NCBI RefSeq assembly: GCF_010389155.1
Contig: NC_057761.1
Coordinates: 17,362,501-17,426,500 of the forward strand
From: Erigeron canadensis
Taxonomy: Eukaryota; Streptophyta; Magnoliopsida; Asterales; Asteraceae
Direction: 5' to 3'
DNA: 64,000 nucleotides
Position numbers and translations under genes: made by a program. The notes under the pieces were generated by a model. The model was given only the letters and a program-made list of their open reading frames with translations. It ran no database searches and was not told where the DNA came from. Below are positions 21,700 to 33,976 of this stretch, piece after piece. Positions within the stretch are counted from its first letter, which is position 1. Each line of letters opens with the position of its first letter.

Positions 21700-24060
21700 G
21701 ATATAACCATCTGTGTTTGGATACTCGATTCCGGGTGTTCAAAACACATGACTGGCAATAAAGCATTGCTCAAGAACTTTATCGAACGATTCATGGGAAC
21801 TATTCGATTTGGGAACAACAATTTTGCTCCTATCTTAAGTTATGGAGACATTTAACGCAATGGAATTGTCATTAAGAAAGTTCATTATGTTGAAGGATTA
21901 ATTCATTACTTGTTCAGTGTTGGACAATTCCGTGACAACAATCTTCAAGTTCTTTTTCGACAATCTCTTTGCAAAGTCCAAACTCTAGATGGAGTTGACA
22001 TTCTTTGTGGCGACCGTGATGATAACCTTTTTACCGTTAATCTCGATGATAACCAACCAACTGATAATATTTGTCTCATTTCCAAGGTTACATCAAAGAA
22101 TTCTTGGTTGTGGCATAGAAGGCTTTCTCAACTAAATTTTCCAACTATCAATACTTTGGTCAACAAGTATCTTGTTGAAGGCTTGCCAGACTATAAGTAT
22201 GAGAGTGAGCATGTTTGTCCTTCTTGTGCTGTTGGGAAGATTAAACGAGCTTCTCATAAACCGAAGAAATCTCCAAATTCGTTAGCACCTCTTCATTTGC
22301 TTCACATGGATCTTTGTGGGCCGATGAAAGTACAAAGCCGAAATGGGAAAAAATACATTTTGGTTATTGTTGATGATTATTCAAGATATACTTGGGTCAA
22401 GTTTATTGCATCCAAAGATGAAACAACTCAGATTTTGATTGACTTCATCACTTCTACCCAAGTAAATCTTCAACTACCAGTTCGTTACATCCCTTCGGAT
22501 AACAGAACTGAGTTCAAGAATGCCGTTTTTGATGAGTTTTGTAAATCCAAGGGCATTACTCACCAATTCTCTGCGGTTCGTACCCCACAACAAAACGGTG
22601 TCGTTGAACGGAGAAATCGAACGCTAGTGGAAGCTGCAAGAACAATGCTTGCTTATTCCAAGTTACCTTCCAATATGTGGGCTGAAGTTGTTGACACTGC
22701 TTGTCACACTCAGAATCGGTCCATTGTCAATTAGCGTTTCGAGAAGACTCCTTATGAGGTTGTTAACAAACGCAAACCCAACATCAACTATTTTCATATC
22801 GTTGGGTGTGTTTGTTATACTTTGAATGATCGGGAGAATCTTGAAAAGTTCGAGAAGAAAGGTGATGAAGGTTACTTTGTTGGTTATTCCAAAACATCGA
22901 TTGCCTACCGAATCTACAATCATCGAACAAATACAATTCAAGAAACAATGAATGTTTGGTTTGATGACATGTCAGGCATGATCTTTGAACAAGAAAGTTT
23001 GCTACCAACAAGTAATGATCCAAGTGCTTCAAGTACTTCATCAAGGACTTCTACTTTAGCATCTAAATTCAAGAAGTTTCCAACTCCAACAAGTGATGAA
23101 TTAGATATTCTTTTTGAAGAATTCTACAATTCTAAACCGATTCATGAAGAAGAATCTCAAGTCATCGTTGAACCAATTCCGAACAATTATCTAGTTCCTG
23201 ACAACAATCATGAATCATCATCAAGTTCTTCTGAGCAAGGTGTTACTTCCTCAAGTAGTAGTTCTTCATCCTCTTCTAATGATTCTTCTTCACCACCCTC
23301 TCCTGATAATTCTTCTCAAGTGAATGTTCAAGAACAACCTACCCAATTTACTCAGACAACAAACCCGATGAACACTCCAAATATGTATGTGCCACTTGAC
23401 TTCGATCATCCATCCTATGAGGAATTTGTTCTACCAAGCTATGATTCCATCTCTCAACAAAACTCAGGTTTTAATGATGATGATGTTGATGTTCAACAAC
23501 AAGATCCTCTTTCTCATGATCGCAAATGGTCACGTATGCTGAAAAATCATCCTACTGATCAAATTATTGGAGATCCACAAGCCGGAGTAAGTACTCGTAC
23601 TTCAGTAAACGAGTGTCTTGTTGCACTTTCTCTCAACAACATCGAACCCAAAACTGTCTCTGATGCTCTTCGTAATTCAGAGTGGGTTAAGGCAATGCAA
23701 GATGAAGTCGCACAGTTTGAAAGACTGAAAATATGGAGATTAGTTCCAAATCAGAGAAAAGATGAACCAATTGGAACAAAGTGTATTTTCAAGAACAAAA
23801 AGGATGAAAATGGAGTGGTAGTAAGGAACAAAGCTCGACTTGTTGCAAAGGGTTATTGCCAACAACCTCGTGCTGACTTCGACGAAACTTTTGCTCCAGT
23901 TGCAAGAATAGAAGCCATTCGGATTTTCTTAGCTTATGCCGCATTCCGAAACTTCACTGTGTTTCAAATGGATGTGAAAACAGCTTTCTTGAATGGTGAC
24001 CTCAAATAAGAAGTTTACGTTGAACAACCAGAAGGTTTTGTTGATCCTAAAAGGCCAAAC
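21700..24060 (+). pseudogene. pol: Pol of copia B, first part (PR-IN-RT start)
   Basis: Protease DSGCSKHM near 21727, integrase H-H-C-C and D-D-E motifs, a serine-rich linker after the integrase, then RT as far as [10 protein letters not shown]. Nonsense codons at 21853 (GAA to TAA), near 22732 (CAG to TAG) and at 24007 (GAA to TAA). The integrase second D motif reads PSDNRTEF instead of RSDNGTEF, and SVGQF is preceded by changed residues. Gypsy G1 enters at 24061, inside the codons for PKRPNHV. Confidence 0.88.
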
Positions 24061-27000
24061 TGTAACACCCCGCTAAAGCGAAATATACGGGATTCACAGA
24101 TAAGCACAATTGCACACAGTACAAGTTCCAACATACCCATTAATCATTAAAAGAACAGATGTAAGATAGTTATTACAGAACAAGGGATGTAACCCGAATA
24201 GTCAATAATCATAAGACAAAACAATTGTCTTTAAGAACCAGAACTTGAACTGAAATAGCAAAGGAAAGGTCTTCACAACTCCTGATCTTGAACGCTCGAA
24301 CAATCGCCAAATGGATGAGCTTAACAGAGGAAGACTCCTATGCTAACAAGATCTATAAGCCTAGCCTGAAAAGCATGTAAGTTCAAAAGGTCAACTACAA
24401 AAGTAGTTGGTGAGATTCACATAATGTACGTTTTAGTCTACATATAAGTATATATGTATAATAAGAACAGGATCACAAGAACAAGATCACAAGATTTGTA
24501 CGTTGAACCAAAGTACTTTATAATAGTAAGAACTGGGTCATAAGATCTGCACGTTTAGCATAAGTACTCTATAATAGTAAGAACAGAACAAGAACATATA
24601 ATGAACCATAGATATAAATTGTCACTGCTAGCCCGATTAGCCAGAACTGAACTCTAATGTAAAGATATGCTCATAAAGTTCAAGCACGTCAAGTAAGATC
24701 TAGGTCAAAACAAGAACAAGAACAAGTAATATGCATCCTCCAGAACTGCAGAGAATGAGGGTGGGCCTACCCTAAACAGCGTTGTCCATAATTACCTACG
24801 GTTCATTCCCTGAACTGTGGGATATGAATTGATAGCAGTGAACAAGAACTGAACAAGTACATGTACGAACTAGAACATGATAAAGATCGAGTACAGTAGT
24901 ATAAATGTATTTAAGATCTTGCCCATTCAAGACTTAAATATTCTTTTAAACAGTTTAAGAATCATGTCATAAGTAGTTCAAGATCATAATATAGTACGTA
25001 GAATAGTTCAAGAACATATGTACAAGTACAAAATAATTTTCATGCTTTTCAGTCCCCGATAAAAGAACTTGAACAAAATTTACGAAAAGGGGATTAGTGA
25101 ACTCACAGTGATCTGGTACAAGCACAGTTTACAAGCACAGAGAACAAGCACATGGATAGATAAGTTATATCTATCACAATCCAAGCACGTCTTGAAAGAA
25201 GCCTAAGTACATATCATTGATCATAAACAAGTACGCATATTAGTTCATGTGATTATTTAATCACTAAAATGTCCTTGTTGAACTGATGATTTGGTCCTTT
25301 GAAGATCTTTGAACGTTTTGACACAAAGAGTTTAAATGAACTTTAAGTACATGAACTGGGCTCGAATTGAACGTCTTTGAACTCACACATAAGTGATTAT
25401 CGTGTCAATGAGTTGAACGTGTCTTAAATAATGAACTTTAGCCTTAAGAACTCAATTTAGTTGTTCATAGAACTCGTACTTTAATAATTAAGATAGAACA
25501 TGTCTTTAGTGTACTCAATTAGGGTTTGCACAATGTAAGTTTTTCTCGGTCGTCTTAGGAACTAGCTTATTCGTTAATATGTAGCATTGAGTGTACTTAA
25601 TCGAGGAATAATGAAGCTAAGGATTGATTGGTCGATTAATGATCAAGTGTGGTAAATTATAGGACATGTTCATGTTGTTTTCTGATAGCACAAAGTCGTC
25701 TTAGGGTTTGGAGTTCAAGACCGTCCCTCTGGACAAGTTCAAGGTCGTTTTAGGGTTTCAAAGGCACAAGATTGTCCCATTGTCATGCACAAGATCGTCC
25801 TATTGTCATGCACAAGATCGTCCCATTGTTTCAATGTACAAGATCAATTTAGCTTATCTAGGTCAGGATCGTTTCAAAGGTTGATGGCTCAAGATCGTTC
25901 TATAGGATAAGTCATCAAGATCGTTTCAGTAAAGCAAGGCATCAAGATCGTTTTAGGTGCTTTGAGTTCAAGATCGTCTCAATGGTTATAGTTCAGGATT
26001 GTTTCAATGATTCAAGGACATGAACAAGAGCAAGATCATTTCTAGTTCAAGAACGAGTGTTTGAGCAAAACCGATCCAAAGGATTAGTTACCCCATAAGT
26101 ACACCAACAACATCACAACACCACACAAGATCAAGCGAGTATGCACAAGAACAACAAGCTGCCCTAGGACGATCTTGGGACCAAGATCGTCCCATCAGGA
26201 CCGTTTTGGGCTCATGAACAGGTACAAGCACAACAACAAGGTCTAGATCGATTTCCGGACTTGTTAGAACCTAGAACTAGTACATATATGCACAATAACA
26301 ACAACTTATAACACTTTTAACGATTTCAAGATCATCTATAACATGAACAAGTCGTGGCACATCAAGAACAAGTTTACTTTCTCTTTCAAAAATGGGTTTT
26401 GTAGATTAAAGCATGTTATGACCCAAATTTGTTCACACAAATATTTTCAAACACATTTAGACACAAACCCATTAACCATTAACACGATTTTCAATCAAAA
26501 TTGAACCAAATCATCAAGAACATGAACTTGAAAAAGTACACTTTTAATTTGATCAAAAACTCATAAATTGTTGTTGTTACCTGAGATTTGATTCCAGAAA
26601 TATGTTTTGATTCTCACAAGGATGCTAAAAGTACAAACAATTTTGGTTTAACAACCCAAAATCAAGAGATGTTTTTTGTGTGTGTTTTTGGTGGCTACAC
26701 TATGTATTTTAGAGAGAGAGAGAGAGGTGAAAGATGGAAGAAGATGAACAATAATTCTTTCTCTCTTTAGGGTTTCCATCTCCTTCTAGTTATACATTCC
26801 CATAATAAATGAACTCAATAAATGCAATGACTATTTGCGAACATTTTGAACTAGAACTTTTATGAACACGAATGTTTACGAACCGAACTTTAATATTTTA
26901 TCGTACTTAATCATAAACTTGTCATATAAATCAAGATTTAAGATCAAATTAACCTTCATATAAGCACATAATTTAGGTCTAGAGCACGTCAAGAACTTAA

Positions 27001-27083
27001 ATAAATTGATCTGTCTAGCCGTTCTAGTGGCGAAAGTACGTTTCAAAGAACTTATTTAGAACATTTCTAAGACGGTTGTTACA
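24061..27083 (-). repeat. 3' LTR of gypsy G1 (3,023 bp)
   Basis: Starts TGTAACACCCC and ends GGTTGTTACA in plus orientation. At 25690-26220 it contains repeated GATCGT words, including a 23-bp tandem unit CACAAGATCGTCC(C/T)ATTGTCATG at 25765-25836, and a block at 26056-26130 matching the leader of the copia family here. A GA-rich run at 26710-26730 lies close to the end next to the interior. No convincing gene inside. Confidence 0.92.
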
Positions 27084-27094
27084 TTCTCCCCCAC
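27084..27094 (-). promoter_or_regulatory. Polypurine tract of gypsy G1
   Basis: On the minus strand GTGGGGGAGAA directly abuts the LTR. Confidence 0.85.
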
Positions 27095-27116
27095 TTGGAA
27101 GATTTCGTCCTCGAAA

Positions 27117-27857
27117 TTAAGAGTCTTGCCGATCAAAAAGATGTGGGTACTTCTTCTTAATGAAGTCCTCGCGTTCCCAGGTATCATTATACCCATGTCT
27201 AGCACTCCAACGTACACGAACTAGTGGTACTCTGCTCTGTCTAGTCTGTTTAGCATCTCTATCAATGATCTCGATGGGCTCTTCGGTGAACTCGAGCCCT
27301 TCGTCAATATGAACATCCTTAACAGGAATGACAGTCGGGTCGTCTGCCATGCACTTCTTTAGATTAGACACATGAAATGTGTCATGAACATTGCCAAGTT
27401 CTAAAGGTAGTTCCAGCTTGTACGCTACTGGTACCACACGTTTAATGATCTCATAAGGTCCGATGTACCGAGGCGTCAATTTGCCTTTCTTGCCGAACCG
27501 GGCAGTACCTTTCCATGGGGAAACTTTTAATAGAACTTTATTGCCTACCTGGAACTCTAAAGGTTTACGGCGTTTGTCCGCATAGGACTTTTGTCTGTCT
27601 TGAGGAGCTTTAAACTTTTCTTTGATAACAGCGATTTTGTCTATAGTGAACTGTACGACTGGGAGCTTCATCCAGCTTCTTTCACCGGCGTCTAGCCAAC
27701 AAAGTGGTGATCTGCACTTACGCCCGTATAAGGCCTTGAACGGGGCACACTGAATACTAGTGTGATAGCTGTTATTGTACGAGAACTCGATCAACGAAAG
27801 ATGTTTATCCCAACTTCCTCTGAACTCTAATGCACAAGAACGAAGCATGTCCTCCAA
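27117..27857 (-). CDS. pol: Integrase C-terminus and chromodomain of G1
   Basis: 246 residues open. The front part has IEFSYNNSYHTSI and ALYGRKCRSPLCW, the usual end of the integrase core region. A GPYEIIKRV stretch follows, then LRKC-like NLKKCMADD. The last 40 residues (VPLVRVRWSARHGYNDTWEREDFIKKKYPHLF, positions about 205-241) form a chromodomain that would steer integration to modified chromatin. The open frame begins at an internal Met because upstream codons carry a stop; it belongs to one polyprotein. Confidence 0.88.
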   Translation of the reverse strand: MEDMLRSCALEFRGSWDKHLSLIEFSYNNSYHTSIQCAPFKALYGRKCRSPLCWLDAGERSWMKLPVVQFTIDKIAVIKEKFKAPQDRQKSYADKRRKPLEFQVGNKVLLKVSPWKGTARFGKKGKLTPRYIGPYEIIKRVVPVAYKLELPLELGNVHDTFHVSNLKKCMADDPTVIPVKDVHIDEGLEFTEEPIEIIDRDAKQTRQSRVPLVRVRWSARHGYNDTWEREDFIKKKYPHLFDRQDS

Positions 27858-28306
27858 AGTCTAAATAGTACGTTCGCTTTGCCCGTCTGTCCGTGGGTGA
27901 TAAGCGGTGCTCAAGTTAAGTCTAGTACCTAACGCTTCTTAAAGTGACTGCCAAAAGTCAAACGTGAAGCGAGGATCTCGATCGGACACAATTGATAAAG
28001 GGACACCGTACTTGGTCACAATATCGTCTATATAGATCTCAGCGAGTCTCTCCAGTGAGTAGTCATCACGAATTGGAAGAAAACGAGCTGATTTCGTCAG
28101 TCTGTTACGATAACCCAAATAGAGTTATGGTTGTCTTTTGTACGAGGCAGTTTCATGATGAAGTCCATGGTAATATCTTCCCACTTCCACACCGGGACTT
28201 CTAATTGTTTCAATAAACCGGAAGGTTTCTAATGTTCGATCTTAACTTTAGAACATGTCAAACATCTGCTGACGTACTCAAAGATCTCTCTCTTCATCCC
28301 AGGCCA
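27858..28306 (-). pseudogene. pol: Integrase core of G1, broken by stops
   Basis: Reading the minus strand in shifting frames shows MDF, SDRDPRF and TDGQSERT, the three acidic positions of the DDE core. In-frame TAG codons lie near 28303 and 28230, and a frameshift near 28110. The core was once complete but cannot be made now. Confidence 0.75.
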
Positions 28307-29067
28307 CTAGTAGTCTTGTTTCAGGTTCTTGTACATCTTGTCTGCGCCTGGATGAATCGAGTACCTTGAACTGTGAGCATCCTGCATGATGATCTCTCTA
28401 ACACCATTAACTGCAGGGATCCAAACTCGGTTCTTGAACTTCCTGACTCCTTCGTCATCAATTTCAAGTTCTTGAGCGATTGGGCCTAACCGTTCTGCCT
28501 TTAGGTTTTCTTTTGACCTCAATCCGATCTCTTGACCTGGGATCACACGTTGTTTCAAGTCTGTACGATCTGCTTCCTTGATGGATAGGATTATGACTCG
28601 TTCTTTTCTGCTTAAAGCATCGGCTACTACATTTGCCTTCCCAGGATAATACTTGATGTCACAATCGTAATCACTTAGTAACTCCACCAAACGCCTTTGT
28701 CTCATGTTCAATTCTTTTTGATTGTACACATGTTGCAAGCTCTTATCATCGGTAAAGATAGTACATTTAGTTTCGTACAAGTAGTGCCTCCAAATCTTTA
28801 AGGCAAAAACAACTGCTCCAAGTTCTAAATCGTGGGTGGTATAGTTCTTTTCATGCACTTTGAGTTGTCTGGATGTGTAGGCGATCACTTTGCCTCTTTG
28901 CATCAGTACGCAGCCTGACCTTGATGTGAAGCGTCACAGTTCACGACAAAGTCTTCGGTGCCTTCTGGTAAAGCTAGAACAGGTGCTTCACACAATCGGT
29001 CTTTTAGGGTTTGGAACGCTCATTCTTGTTGTTCACCCCAGATAAAGTCTTTGGTCTTTTGAGTCAG
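28307..29067 (-). pseudogene. pol: RNase H and integrase zinc-binding region of G1
   Basis: The open part 28903-28307 begins [15 protein letters not shown] and contains [26 protein letters not shown] and [15 protein letters not shown], all standard for the gypsy RNase H and its tether. It then leads into the integrase N-terminus ([16 protein letters not shown]). The segment 29067-28904 holds the start of RNase H (CDASHQGQ) but is separated by a 1-nt frameshift near 28925. Confidence 0.82.
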
Positions 29068-30159
29068 TTAAGTCAAGGGTAGTGCGATCTTAGAAAAGTT
29101 CTCAATAAAACGACGGTAATAACCAGCTAGTCCAAGAAAATTACGAACTTCAGTAGGAGCTTTCGGAGCCTCCCACTTTTTAATGGCTTCAATCTTGGCC
29201 GGGTCGACATGAATGCCTTGCTTATTTACGACGTGGCCGAGGAACTGTACTTGGCGAAGCCAGAACTCGCACTTGGAGAACTTAGCGTACAACTCTTCTT
29301 CTCGAAGAAGTTGGAGAATAGAACGTAAATGTTGCTCATGATCAGTCTTGTTCCGAGAGTACACGAGTATGTCGTCAATGAACACAATAACAAATTTGTC
29401 TAAGAACGGATGACAGACACGATTCATTAAGTCCATAAAGATCGCTGGAGCATTAGTCAGACCAAATGGCATAACGAGAAGTTCGTAATGACCATAACGA
29501 GTACGAAAAGCTGTCTTTGGGACGTCACCATCCTGAACACGGATCTGGTGGTAGCCCGAACGTAGATCGATCTTAGAGAAGTACGAAGCACCTTGCAATT
29601 GATCAAACAGATCGTCTATACGAGGCAGGGGATACCGGTTCTTAATGGTTAGTTTGTTCAGTTCACGATAGTCTATGCACATTCTCATGGAGCCATCTTT
29701 CTTTTTAACGAACAAGATCGGTGCTCTCCAAGGGGATGAACTAGGACGAATGAAGCCTTTGCTCAAAAGTTCTTGCAATTGATTGGACAGTTCTTGCATT
29801 TCAGGAGGAGCTAAACGATACTGTGCTTTAGCGACTGGTGCTGCACCGGGAACAAGATCAATATTGAACTCGACTTGTCTAACAGGTGGAATGCCAGGTA
29901 AGTCGTCAAGAAAGACATCTGGATAGTCCCGAACAATGGGGATGTCTTGAACTTTCAGTTCTTTAGCACTTTTATCAATGACATGAGCTAGGTACACAAG
30001 ATGATCTTTCTTGTCCAAGTGCTTACGGAATTTCATCGCTGAGACTATTTTAAGTTCATTTGTCGACTTATCGCCTTGTGCGATCAAGATCTCGCCGTTC
30101 TGGAGCGGTATATGGACTAATTTCTCGTGACAACAGATAGTCGGTGTTTGGATAGCCAA
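29068..30159 (-). pseudogene. pol: Reverse transcriptase of G1
   Basis: 363 open residues. Motifs: [60 protein letters not shown] and the catalytic FIDDILVYS box (near 29370). It ends at [21 protein letters not shown]. The beginning overlaps the gag-protease frame around 30117-30159 in another register, a frameshift in what is normally one gag-pol ORF. The RT itself retains its key residues. Confidence 0.88.
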
Positions 30160-31217
30160 TCCATTCCCACGATAACGTCAAAGCTACTAATCTCAACAGG
30201 GATTAGGTCAATTATAAAGTTCTTGTTTACTAAGATCAAAGGATAGTCTAGAGCAATTTCGTTAGTGCCGTACTTATGGCCATTTGCGTACTCTACCACA
30301 TACTTATCATTTAGTTTGCCAGTTATCATGTCAGTCTTAGCTTTAAAGTCTAATGCAACAAAGCTACGTTCAGCACCGGAGTCAAATAGTACAGAAGCAT
30401 AATGATCGTTCAGAAGAAAAGTACCTGTCACAACCCGAGGGTTCTGACGAGCTTCCTCAGCATTCAGAGCAAAAACACGAGCGTTAGCAGGGCCTTGTTG
30501 GTTTTGCTGTTGCTGATGGTTCTGGTTCCTTGGCCCGCGTGGATAAGCAACACGCTGAACTTGGGCATTCTGGATCTGGTTCTGATTTCTTTGAATTGGT
30601 ACAGCAGGTGGTAGTGGAGGTCTCGCATTTCTCATTAGTGGATTTCTGTTGACTGGTGGTGGGTTGGTTCTGATCAAGTTCGCTGTGACAGCATTACAAT
30701 ACTTAGCCATGTGCCCAAATCCCTGGCACTTATAGCAGACAGGACAAGCACCAGTGTGATGAAGGTTACAACGGGTACACTTTGGATAAGCTCCATAATA
30801 TCTTGTTGGTTCAGGCACTGCGGTCACCGCATAATTCTTCAAGATCTTCCCCTTCTTACTTGGGGGCTCAACTTTCTTCTCCACCACTTCTTCAGCATTC
30901 CTCTTTCCCTTCTCAACATTCTCCGTCAACCCTCCTGATCTGATAATATCTTTGGTCAAGGTCTTGTCCAGTACAGTGGCTCTTGACATGGTCTTAGGGC
31001 CTTTATTGGTAAGGTCACGGCGGATCTCAGGAATCAAGCCCCAAATAATATGATCAATCTTCTTCTCCTCAGTGGAAGCCAAGTGTGGTACAAGTCTGGC
31101 AAGCTCATTAAACCTCAAAATGTACTTCTCAATCTCCAAACCCTCCATTTTCAAATCCCCGAACTCTTGGTCTAGCTCTTGCAAAGCATCTTTGGTACAG
31201 AACTCAGCTCTCATCAT
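30117..31217 (-). pseudogene. gag: Gag C-terminus, zinc knuckle and protease of G1
   Basis: 366 residues. A gag helical stretch (FNELARLVPHL), a zinc knuckle CPVCYKCQGFGHMAKYC at about 30707-30757 (CX2CX4HX4C), a Gln/Asn/Pro-rich linker, and an aspartic protease with LFDSGAERSFV near 30380. The frame does not connect cleanly to the gag N-terminus at 31798 or to RT. Confidence 0.83.
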
Positions 31218-31798
31218 CTTCTGAAGTTCTTCCCAAGTGTGAGCATAAGCGGTCTTCCTGCCAATAGTGGTGACGATGCCAGTCCACCAAGACCTAGCAG
31301 CTCCGTCGAATTAGCTGGTCGCATGCTCCACCATCTTGTCTTTAGTAGTCTCAGTGTGGTACAAGGCTTCTTCCATGTTCTCAAACCACATCAACAGTTC
31401 TTCAGCACCTTTCTCCCCTATGTAGATTAGGGGTTTGCACTGAGTAAAGGTCTTGAACAAACACCCTCTGCTTCGGGTAACTCTGCCTTTAGTTGTGGCT
31501 CGGGTGTTGATCTGACTAGCACCATCAAAATCACTGTTCACTTCTTGATCTGTTCAGGTTCCTCTTGGGTTCTCTTGTTCTGAGTAGCTCTGGTAGTTCT
31601 GGTACCTTTAGTTAGGGGGATTTCTAGCATCTGAGCGACTTGGGTAGCAAGGTTTGGTATCATCGCATTCATGCGGTCTGTGATGAGGTTCGCTACATCT
31701 TCTAGAGTAAAGTTGACAGTAGCGTTAGCACTTGGTTTATGTTCAGTCGGTTCAACAGCGGGTGCAACCTTAGCTTTTCTTCCACGTTTAGCCGGCAT
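31218..31798 (-). pseudogene. gag: Gag N-terminus of G1, frameshifted
   Basis: Starts with ATG at 31798 (MPAKRGRKAKVAPAVEP), runs to 31538, then continues in another frame to 31311, with a stop near 31310. Basic start and helical content fit a chromovirus gag. Downstream of the primer site by about 470 bases. Confidence 0.7.
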
Positions 31799-32270
31799 CC
31801 TTCCTTATATCTCCTGATAAGACGGAAAAATATGAACTCGATTACGTTTCGCACAAGTCTATAGCTCCAAGCACGTAGTACGTTATAATAAAGATCGTCG
31901 TTAGCACAATATATGAACAAGAACAGCCGTCGGTCGCACGATAAGGACCTATAGTCGTATAAGCTCTAAGGCCTATAATCGAAGTACTAGCACGTATGTC
32001 TTAAGAGAACAAATGAACTAGAACTGATATGATCAAGAACGAGATTGCACGAAGTTCTTAATAGGGCTCTAAGAAATGGATGACACCTTCGATGACACAC
32101 CTTGAGGTCCTAGGTGCTTTTACCGTAATTAGATGTAGTTGATCAGGTTACATCTAATTAGAGTAAGAGTACCTACTACTCAAACTGGTCATATAAAGGA
32201 TCACCTCAGAGTGGATTCAAGTTATAGCTCTAGTTTTCCTTAGGAAAAAGCTCGGTGTTCACTATAACCA

Positions 32271-32285
32271 TGGCTACTGATACCA
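32271..32285 (-). promoter_or_regulatory. Primer-binding site of G1 (tRNA-iMet)
   Basis: On the minus strand TGGTATCAGTAGCCA lies two bases inside the 5' LTR. 31799-32270 is untranslated leader with no other feature noted. Confidence 0.88.
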
Positions 32286-32287
32286 AC

Positions 32288-33976
32288 TGTAACACCCTGC
32301 TAAAGCGGAATATGCGGGATGCACAGATAAGCACAATTGCACACAGTACAATTTCCAACACAACCATTAATCATTAAAAGAACAGATGTACGATAGTTAT
32401 TACAGAGCAAGGGATGTAACCCGAATAGTCAATAATCATAAGACAAAACAATTATCTTTAAGAACCAGAACTTGAACTGAAATAGCAAAGGAAAGGTCTT
32501 CATAGCTCCTGATCTTGAACGCTCAAACAATCGCCAAATGGATGAGCTTCACAAAGGAAGACTCTTATGCTAACAAGATCTATAAGCCTAGCCTGAAAAG
32601 CATGTAAGTTCAAAAGGTCAACTACAAAAGTAGTTGGTGAGATTTACATAATGTACGTTTTAGTCTACATATAAGTATATATGTATAATAAGAACAGGAT
32701 CACAAGAACAAGATCACAAGATTTGTACGTTGAACCAAAGTACTTTATAATAGTAAGAACTAGGTCATAAGATCTGCACGTTTAGCATAAGTACTCTATA
32801 ATAGTAAGAACAAAACAAGAACATATAATGAGCCATAGATATAAATTGTCACTGCTAGCCCGATTGGCCAGAACTGAACTCTAATGTAAAGATATGCTCA
32901 TAAAGTTCAAGCACGTCAAGTAAGATCTAGGTCAGAACAAGAACAAGTAATATGCATCCTCCAGAACTGCAGAGAATGAGAGTGGGCCTACCCTAAACAG
33001 CGTTGTCCATAATTACCTACGGTTCATTCCCTGAACTGTGGGATATGAATTGATAGCAGTGAACAAGAACTGAACAAGTACATGTACGAACTAGAACATG
33101 ATAAAGATCGAGTACAGTAGTATAAATGTATTTAAGATCTTGCCCATTCAAGACTTAAATATTCTTTTAAACAGTTTAAGAATCATGTCATAAGTAGTTC
33201 AAGATCATAATATAGTACGTAGAATAGTTCAAGAACATATGTACAAGTACAAAATAATTTTCATGCTTTTCAGTCCCCGATAAAAGAACTTGAACAAAAT
33301 TTACGAAAAGGGGATTAGTGAACTCACAGTGATCTGGTACAAGCACAGTTTACAAGCACAGAGAACAAGCACATGGATAGATAAGTTATATCTATCACAA
33401 TCCAAGCACGTCTTGAAGGAAGCCTAAGTACATATCATTGATCATAAACAAGTACGCATATTAGTTCATGTGATTATTTAATCACTGAAATGTCCTTGTT
33501 GAACTGATGATTTGGTCCTTTGAAGATCTTTGAACGTTTTGACACAAAAGAGTTTAAATGAACTTTAAGTACATGAACTGGACTCGAATTGAACGTCTTT
33601 GAACTCACACATAAGTGATTATCGTGTCAATGAGTTGAACGTGTCTTAAATAATGAACTTTAGCCTTAAGAACTCAATTTAGTTGTTCATAGAACTCGTA
33701 CTTTAATAATTAAGATAGAACATGTCTTTAGTGTACTCAATTAGGGTTTGCAGAATGTACGTTGTTTTAGATCATCTTAGGAACTAGCTTATTCGTTAAT
33801 ATGTAGCCTTGAGTGTACTTAATCGAGGAATAATGAAGCTAAGGATTGATTGGTCGATTAATGATCAAGTGTGGTAAATTATAGGACATGTTCATGTTGT
33901 TTTCTGATAGCACAAAGTCGTCCCATTGTTTTAATGTACAAGATCGTCCCATTGTTTTAATGTACAAGATCGTTTT
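32288..33976 (-). repeat. 5' LTR of G1, segment 1 of 3
   Basis: Collinear with 24061-25760 of the other LTR. It starts TGTAACACCCT. Near 33915 the repeat composition differs from the partner: two 25-bp units CAAGATCGTCCCATTGTTTTAATGTA replace about 100 bases of other words. It ends at the LINE insertion. Confidence 0.9.

Noticed and set aside
25765..25836. Short spaced repeats that might suggest a CRISPR array
   Set aside because: The units are contiguous 23-bp tandem repeats in a plant LTR without unique spacers or cas genes.
27992..28204. A 70-residue plus-strand frame over the G1 integrase core
   Set aside because: Antisense to a recognisable integrase sequence.
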